Shown here piece by piece: positions 59,016 through 64,000 of a stretch of 64,000 nt of DNA (positions are counted from its first letter, which is position 1; every line of letters begins with the position of its first letter). This DNA is from Saccharopolyspora elongata (lineage in GTDB: Bacteria > Actinomycetota > Actinomycetes > Mycobacteriales > Pseudonocardiaceae): the NCBI RefSeq assembly GCF_004348985.1, contig NZ_SMKW01000016.1, forward strand, positions 1-64,000, read 5' to 3'. The notes beneath the pieces were generated by a model that was not told where the DNA came from, did no database searches, and worked only from the letters and a program-made list of their open reading frames with translations. The position numbers and the translations under genes are program-made.

Positions 59016-60521
59016 TCACTCGACCCAGTCGAAGGTCTTGGTGACCGCCTTCTGCCACTGGTGGTACTGCTTTTCGCGGAGTTCCGTCGGCATCGCCGGG
59101 TCCCACTGCTTGTCCTTGGCCCAGTTCGAGCGGATGTCCTCCTCGCTGGACCAGAAGCCGACCGCGAGGCCCGCCGCGTAGGCCGCGCCGAGCGCCGTGG
59201 TCTCGGCGACCACCGGGCGGATCACCGGGACGCCGAGGATGTCGGCCTGGAACTGCATCAGCAGCTCGTTCTGCACCATGCCGCCGTCGACCTTCAGCGA
59301 CTTCAGCGGGACGCCGGAGTCGGCGTTCATCGCCTCGATCACCTCGCGGGTCTGGAACGCCGTCGCTTCCAGCACCGCGCGGGCCAGGTGGCCGCGGTTG
59401 ACGTAGCGGGTGAGGCCGACGATCGCGCCGCGCGCATCGGAGCGCCAGTGCGGGGCGAACAGCCCGGAGAACGCGGGCACGAAGTACGCGCCGCCGTTGT
59501 CGTCGACGGAGCGCGCGAGCTGCTCGATCTCCGGGGCCGTGCCGATGATGCCCAGGTTGTCCCGCAGCCACTGCACCAAGGAGCCGGTGACGGCGATGGA
59601 ACCTTCCAGGCAGTAGACCGTTTCCCGGCTGCCGATCTTGTAGCCGACCGTCGTCAGCAGGCCGTTCTCGCTGATCACGCGCTCCGTGCCGGTGTTGAGC
59701 AGCACGAAGTTGCCGGTGCCGTAGGTGTTCTTGGCTTCGCCGGGCGACAGGCACGCCTGCCCGAAGGTGGCGGCCTGCTGGTCGCCGAGGATGCCGGAGA
59801 TCGGGACTCCCGCGAACACGCCGCGCTCCCGGAACTTGCCGTACACCTCCGACGAGGACCGGATCTCGGGCAGCATCGCCATCGGCACGCCGATCTCGGC
59901 GCAGATGTCGGCGTCCCACTCGAGCCGTTCCAGGTCCATCAGCAGCGTGCGGGACGCGTTGGTCGGGTCGGTGATGTGCAGGCCGCCGTCCGGGCCACCG
60001 GTGCTGTTCCACAGCACCCAGGTGTCCATGTTGCCGAACAGCAGCTCGCCCTTCTCGGCGCGCTCCCGGGCACCGTCCACATTGTCCAGGATCCACCTCA
60101 CCTTGGGGCCGGAGAAGTAGGTGGCCAGCGGCAGGCCGGTCTTGCTCTGGTACCGGTTCTGGCCGCCCTCGCCGGCGGCCAGCTCGCCGACGATGTCGTC
60201 GGTGCGCGTGTCCTGCCAGACGATCGCGTTGTAGACGGGCTTGCCGGTGGCCTTCTCCCACACCACGGTGGTTTCCCGCTGGTTGGTGATGCCGCAGGCC
60301 GCGATGTCCGAGGACACCAGGTCGACCTTGGCCAGCGCGCCCGCGCAGACCTGCCGGGTGTTGGCCCAGATCTCGTTCGGGTCGTGCTCGACCCAGCCCG
60401 CCTTCGGGAAGATCTGCCGGTGTTCGATCTGGTCGACCGAAACGACCCGGCCGGAGTGGTCGAAGATCATGCACCGCGTCGAGGTGGTTCCCTGGTCGAT
60501 GGCGGCGACGTACGAGGACAT
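59016..60521 (-). CDS. glpK: Glycerol kinase
   Basis: 501 residues, full length. Phosphate loop [17 protein letters not shown], glycerol-binding [11 protein letters not shown], the Arg/Asp residues in [11 protein letters not shown], and the FGGY signature [25 protein letters not shown] (starts [20 protein letters not shown]). It makes glycerol-3-phosphate from glycerol and ATP in the cytoplasm. Downstream of glpF on the same strand, 31 bases apart; together they form the uptake half of the glycerol regulon. Confidence 0.97.
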   Translation of the reverse strand: MSSYVAAIDQGTTSTRCMIFDHSGRVVSVDQIEHRQIFPKAGWVEHDPNEIWANTRQVCAGALAKVDLVSSDIAACGITNQRETTVVWEKATGKPVYNAIVWQDTRTDDIVGELAAGEGGQNRYQSKTGLPLATYFSGPKVRWILDNVDGARERAEKGELLFGNMDTWVLWNSTGGPDGGLHITDPTNASRTLLMDLERLEWDADICAEIGVPMAMLPEIRSSSEVYGKFRERGVFAGVPISGILGDQQAATFGQACLSPGEAKNTYGTGNFVLLNTGTERVISENGLLTTVGYKIGSRETVYCLEGSIAVTGSLVQWLRDNLGIIGTAPEIEQLARSVDDNGGAYFVPAFSGLFAPHWRSDARGAIVGLTRYVNRGHLARAVLEATAFQTREVIEAMNADSGVPLKSLKVDGGMVQNELLMQFQADILGVPVIRPVVAETTALGAAYAAGLAVGFWSSEEDIRSNWAKDKQWDPAMPTELREKQYHQWQKAVTKTFDWVE

Positions 60522-60552
60522 CTCGTTCTACCTTCCTAAGTGGACCGTTCGG

Positions 60553-61299
60553 TCAGCTGATGGGGAGGGCCAGGGCCAGCAGACCGGCCAGCACACCGCC
60601 GATGATCGGGCCCGCGATCGGAATCCAGGAGTAGCCCCAGTCGGCCGAGCCCTTGCCGCGGATCGGCAGGATCGCGTAGGCGATGCGCGGCCCGAGGTCG
60701 CGAGCCGGGTTGATGGCGTACCCGGTCGGGCCGCCGAGCGAGTTGCCGATGCCGATCACGATGAAGGCGACCGCGGCGTAGCCGAGCGCGGAGTTGCCGA
60801 ACGACGGCACGCCGGGAGTTTCACCGACACCCGCCTGCGGGCTGAGGATGATCCAGAAGACCAGCACGAACGTGCCGATGATCTCGGTGACGAGGTTCCA
60901 CGGAGCGTTCGGCACGGTCGGGCTGGTGGAGAAGATGCCGAGCGTGTTGGCCGGGTCGTCGTGGGTGTCGAACTGCAGCTTGTAGGCGGCCCAGCACAGG
61001 ATCGCGCCCAGTGTGCCGCCGACGAGTTGCGCTGCGATGTAGACCGGGACCTCGGACCACGGCGTCTGGCCGTTCACCGCGAGCCCGAGGGTCACTGCCG
61101 GGTTGATGTGCGCTTCAGTCGGTGCGGCGACGCTCGCGCCCGCGAAAACCGCGAAGCCCCAACCGAAGTTGACGAGCAGGAATCCGCCTTCGTAGCCGCG
61201 GTTCTTGCGCAGCACGGTGTTTGCGACGACACCGCAACCTAGCAGGGTGAGAACCGCCGTCCCCATCATCTCCCAGAGGAAGATCTCACCAAAGCTCAT
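60553..61299 (-). CDS. glpF: Glycerol uptake facilitator (aquaglyceroporin)
   Basis: 248 residues, six helices plus two half-helices. Both Asn-Pro-Ala loops are visible: HINPAVTLG and AINPARDLGPR. The Asp after the second NPA with the bulky residues before the first is typical of glycerol-transporting aquaglyceroporins. It lets glycerol pass the membrane by facilitated diffusion, trapped by GlpK. The start ATG at 61299 is the first gene of the glpFK operon. Confidence 0.95.
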   Translation of the reverse strand: MSFGEIFLWEMMGTAVLTLLGCGVVANTVLRKNRGYEGGFLLVNFGWGFAVFAGASVAAPTEAHINPAVTLGLAVNGQTPWSEVPVYIAAQLVGGTLGAILCWAAYKLQFDTHDDPANTLGIFSTSPTVPNAPWNLVTEIIGTFVLVFWIILSPQAGVGETPGVPSFGNSALGYAAVAFIVIGIGNSLGGPTGYAINPARDLGPRIAYAILPIRGKGSADWGYSWIPIAGPIIGGVLAGLLALALPIS

Positions 61300-61733
61300 G
61301 CTGCCGTTCCCCTCTTAATGCCGCCGTTGGCAAAGGCGGGTTCGCTGACTGTCCGAGATGGAATGAGTCGGGACGGTACTGCCGCATAGCAACACGTGTC
61401 CATGCATGCCGCCACTCGTGGCAACGGATTGGTCTGAACCGCCTAATCCCGCGTCTCGGCTGGTAGTAGCGGATGCCCGAACCGTCGATCGGTGATCTCG
61501 ATCGACCGGTGGCGCGGGCCCGGTGGACGGCCCGCGACGGGGGCGTACCCCGGGCATCTTTGCGCATGGCAAGTCACATTAGACTTGTGAAAACAAACGT
61601 TGCAAGACGCTTCCGATGGTGTTTTTATCGAACTAGGTGATGACACCGCGCCGGCTCGGCGGTCGCGCCAGGCTGGTGGCAGCCGCGCACCGGTCGGCCG
61701 GAGCGCGATGACCAGGGATTTTGGAGGACGACG
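61300..61733. promoter_or_regulatory. Divergent glpFK / deoR-glpD control region
   Basis: 434 bases, no gene. The segment 61563-61610 is AT-rich and has AAGTC-ACATTA-GACTT (61571-61586), with ACTTGTGAAAACAAACGTTGCAAGAC beside it. Words GCAAGTC and GCAAGAC repeat. These are candidate binding sites for the adjacent DeoR-type protein, not proven. Confidence 0.45.
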
Positions 61734-62561
61734 ATGTCCGCTCGACGCCCGTCCGGGAAGCAGCAGGACCGGCGGCGCAAGATCACCGAGCTGGTCATGG
61801 CGGAGGGCACCATGCGGATCGACGACCTCGTCGAGACCGTCGGCGCCAGCGCGATGACGGTGTACCGCGATCTCGCCGACCTCGAGTCCCAGGGCTTGGT
61901 GCATCGCAACCGCGGCTACGTCTCGGCGGCCTCGTCACTGCTGTACGAGGCCGCGTCGGAATACCGGTTGCAGCAGAACACCTCGGAGAAGGAGGAGATC
62001 GCGCAGGCCGCGGCGGAACTGATCGAGCCGGGGCAGGCGCTGGTGCTCGACGACTCGACGACCGGCGTGTACCTGGCCCGGCTGCTGCCGGAACGCGCGC
62101 CGCTGACCGTCGTCACCAACCACCGCGGGGTGTTCGGCGAACTGGCCGGCGCGTCGGGCATCAGCCTGATCTGCGTGGGCGGCGACTACCTGCCGTGGGC
62201 CGACGCGTTCGTCGGCGGGATGGCGTTGGACGCGCTGCGGAACCTGCGCGTCGATCTGGCGATCATGTCGGTCTCCGCCGTGACCGACGGGATTTGCTGT
62301 TACCCGCAACAGGAAATGGTGCAGATCAAGAAAGCCATGCTGGCCTCGGCGCGGCGTCGCGTGCTCTACGTCGACCACACCAAGTTCCGGCGGCGGGCGC
62401 TGCACGCGGTCGCTCCGGTCGAGGACTTCGACGTCGTGATCGTGGATTCGCGGACGACGAGCGCCGATATCGAGGTGCTGCGCGACCGCGGCGCGCGGGT
62501 CGAGCAGGCGGGAAATGCGCGGAGTGCCGTGCCGAGCACGAAGGGTGCAGGTCGGGCATGA
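61734..62561 (+). CDS. DeoR-family glycerol regulator (GlpR-like)
   Basis: 275 residues. N-terminal HTH: KITELVMAEGTMRIDDLVETVGASAMTVYRDLADLESQGLV. DeoRC sensor: LVLDDSTTGVYLARLLPERAPLTVVTNH, LICVGGDYLPWADAFVGG and VDHTKFRRRAL, which in GlpR-type proteins contacts phosphorylated glycerol. ATG has GGAGGA five bases upstream. It lies upstream of glpD on the same strand and divergent from glpFK, the usual place for a repressor of the glycerol regulon. Effector specificity is inferred. Confidence 0.85.
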   Translation: MSARRPSGKQQDRRRKITELVMAEGTMRIDDLVETVGASAMTVYRDLADLESQGLVHRNRGYVSAASSLLYEAASEYRLQQNTSEKEEIAQAAAELIEPGQALVLDDSTTGVYLARLLPERAPLTVVTNHRGVFGELAGASGISLICVGGDYLPWADAFVGGMALDALRNLRVDLAIMSVSAVTDGICCYPQQEMVQIKKAMLASARRRVLYVDHTKFRRRALHAVAPVEDFDVVIVDSRTTSADIEVLRDRGARVEQAGNARSAVPSTKGAGRA

Positions 62562-62652
62562 TGACCACCGCAGGACGGACTGGCGCCGAGTCCGGTTCCG
62601 CGTCGGCGGGGTGGTCAGCGGTGGGACGCGATTCGAGCGAGGAGGACGCCTG

Positions 62653-64000
62653 GTGTCCAAGGACAAAATCGAAATCGACAGCCGGTTGAAGGGCACGTTG
62701 GGCCCGGCGGACCGGGCGGAGAACTGGCGTCGGCTCGGTTCCGACGAGTTCGACGTGGTGGTGATCGGCGGTGGCGTGGTCGGCGCGGGCGCGGCGCTGG
62801 ACGCGGCGACCCGCGGGCTGCGGGTGGCGCTGGTGGAGGCGCGCGACCTGGCGGCCGGCACTTCCAGCCGTTCCAGCAAGCTGTTCCACGGTGGACTCCG
62901 CTATCTGGAACAGCTGGAGTTCTCGCTGGTCCGCGAGGCACTTCGGGAGCGCGAGCTGATGCTCACCCGGATCGCGCCGCACCTGGTGAAGCCCGTCCCC
63001 TTCCTGTACCCGCTGACCCACCGGGTCTGGGAGCGTCCCTACACCGCCGCGGGCCTTTTCCTCTACGACACGATGGGCGGCGCCCGCTCCGTGCCGGGGC
63101 AGAAGCACCTTTCCCGCGCGGGCGCGCTGCGGATGGTGCCGGCGCTGAAGCGCAACGCGATGATCGGCGGGATCCGCTACTACGACGCCCAGGCCGACGA
63201 CGCCCGGCACACCATGATGGTGGCCCGCACCGCCGCCCGCTACGGCGCCGTGATCACGACGTCCACCCAGGTCACCGGTTTCCTGCGGGAGGCCGACCGG
63301 GTCGCCGGCGTCCGGGTGCGCGACGTGGAGTCCGGTGACGAGGTCGAGGTCCGCGCGCAGGCCGTGATCAACGCGACCGGCGTCTGGACCGACGAGCTGC
63401 AGAAGCTCTCCGGCGGGCGCGGCCGTTTCCGGGTCCGCTCCAGCAAGGGCGTGCACATCGTGGTGCCCCGCGACCGGATCGTCGCCGAGGCCGGGATGAT
63501 CCTGCGCACCGAGAAGTCGGTGCTGTTCGTCATCCCGTGGGGCAACCACTGGATCGTCGGCACCACCGACACCGACTGGCACCTCGACCTGGCGCACCCG
63601 GCGGCCACCAAGGCCGACATCGACTACCTGCTGGAACACGTCAACTCGGTGCTGGCGACGCCGCTGACCCACGACGACATCGAAGGCGTGTACGCGGGGC
63701 TGCGGCCATTGCTGGCCGGCGAGAGCGAGGAAACCTCGAAGCTGTCCCGGGAGCATGCGGTCGCGCGCGTCGCGCCCGGGCTGGTGGCGATCGCCGGCGG
63801 CAAGTACACGACGTACCGGGTCATGGCGGCCGACGCCGTCGACGCCATCGCGCCGGACATCACCGGGCGGATGGCGTCGTCGATCACCGACCGGGTCCCG
63901 CTGCTCGGCGCCGACGGGTACCACGCGCTGGTCAACCAGGCCGATCAGCTGGCGGCCGCGCACGGCTTGCACCCGTACCGCATCCGGCACCTGCTGGACC
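62653..64000 (+). CDS. glpD: Glycerol-3-phosphate dehydrogenase (aerobic, FAD), cut by window end
   Basis: 449 residues visible, no stop in the window. FAD site VVIGGGVVGAGAALDAATRGL, GTSSRSSKLFHGGLRYLEQLEF, and IRYYDAQADDARHTMMVARTAA match GlpD. It oxidises glycerol-3-P to DHAP and feeds quinone. GTG at 62653 has GAGGAGG seven bases upstream and gives VSKDKIEIDSRLKG. It follows the DeoR gene by 91 bases and completes the glycerol pathway with GlpF and GlpK. Confidence 0.94.
   Translation, partial: MSKDKIEIDSRLKGTLGPADRAENWRRLGSDEFDVVVIGGGVVGAGAALDAATRGLRVALVEARDLAAGTSSRSSKLFHGGLRYLEQLEFSLVREALRERELMLTRIAPHLVKPVPFLYPLTHRVWERPYTAAGLFLYDTMGGARSVPGQKHLSRAGALRMVPALKRNAMIGGIRYYDAQADDARHTMMVARTAARYGAVITTSTQVTGFLREADRVAGVRVRDVESGDEVEVRAQAVINATGVWTDELQKLSGGRGRFRVRSSKGVHIVVPRDRIVAEAGMILRTEKSVLFVIPWGNHWIVGTTDTDWHLDLAHPAATKADIDYLLEHVNSVLATPLTHDDIEGVYAGLRPLLAGESEETSKLSREHAVARVAPGLVAIAGGKYTTYRVMAADAVDAIAPDITGRMASSITDRVPLLGADGYHALVNQADQLAAAHGLHPYRIRHLLD

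Noticed and set aside
1-64000. CRISPR arrays, rRNA genes, prophage or conjugation genes
   Set aside because: No spaced direct repeats, rRNA sequence, integrase or relaxase motif was seen while reading the window.

Overview
The window is high-GC actinomycete DNA. Starts are often GTG or TTG, the Mrp operon is tightly overlapped, and there is an F420-dependent (LLM-type) oxidoreductase, an XRE/DUF397 pair with a small Cys-containing protein, a Tat-exported PhoX/DUF839 pair, a DasR-type operator at a chitinase gene, an actinobacterial 6C-type RNA and a PknB-like kinase. Together these point to Pseudonocardiaceae, most likely Saccharopolyspora or a close relative. The genus is inferred from style, not from a search.

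Layout. 1-5 kb: transposase tail, secreted S33 peptidase, methyltransferase, MerR/hydrolase divergent pair, DUF397 plus XRE regulator. 5-7.2 kb: small Cys-containing protein, small membrane protein, MpaB-type (DUF2236) oxygenase, transposase remnant. 7.2-13 kb: tandem Tat-secreted PhoX-like proteins, formaldehyde-dehydrogenase-type Zn enzyme, TetR/LLM divergent pair, and an inverted-repeat-flanked intergenic element. 13-20 kb: FAD monooxygenase with its divergent TetR and an operator array, upp, a DasR-controlled GH18 chitinase, TetR, and an antitoxin/Doc-like toxin pair. 20-25 kb: flavodoxin-like gene, phosphohexomutase, purine nucleoside phosphorylase, Ser/Thr kinase. 25-32 kb: complete seven-gene Mrp (mnhABCDEFG) Na+/H+ antiporter operon, broken between C and D by a structured repeat. 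32-36 kb: 6C-type RNA and two coupled M20 amidohydrolases, then an AbiEi-like protein. 36-43 kb: sugar/polyol cluster with two FGGY kinases, a HAD hydrolase and a DeoR regulator, plus a SnoaL/WYL divergent pair. 43-48 kb: LpdA-type flavoprotein dehydrogenase, DCC protein, TPR protein, flavin-reductase-like and MBL proteins. 48-53 kb: macrolide-type glycosyltransferase with a putative tiny leader ORF, then a four-gene oxidative L-fucose-type operon. 53-58.8 kb: NmrA-like, arginase-like, L,D-transpeptidase, GNAT, stand-alone AAA ATPase and a WapI-like protein. 59-64 kb: glycerol regulon, glpF-glpK divergent from a DeoR regulator and glpD (cut by the window end).

Coherent systems are sodium/pH homeostasis (mnh), glycerol uptake and oxidation (glp), oxidative deoxy-sugar catabolism (fuc-like), and chitin degradation under DasR. 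No CRISPR array, rRNA or convincing tRNA was seen. The most unusual non-coding signals are a structured ~130-bp repeat present twice with compensatory stem changes, a family of TTTCAATGGAAATCGA-type palindromes (one variant lies inside a gene), and a family of GTGAGTG-type terminators.
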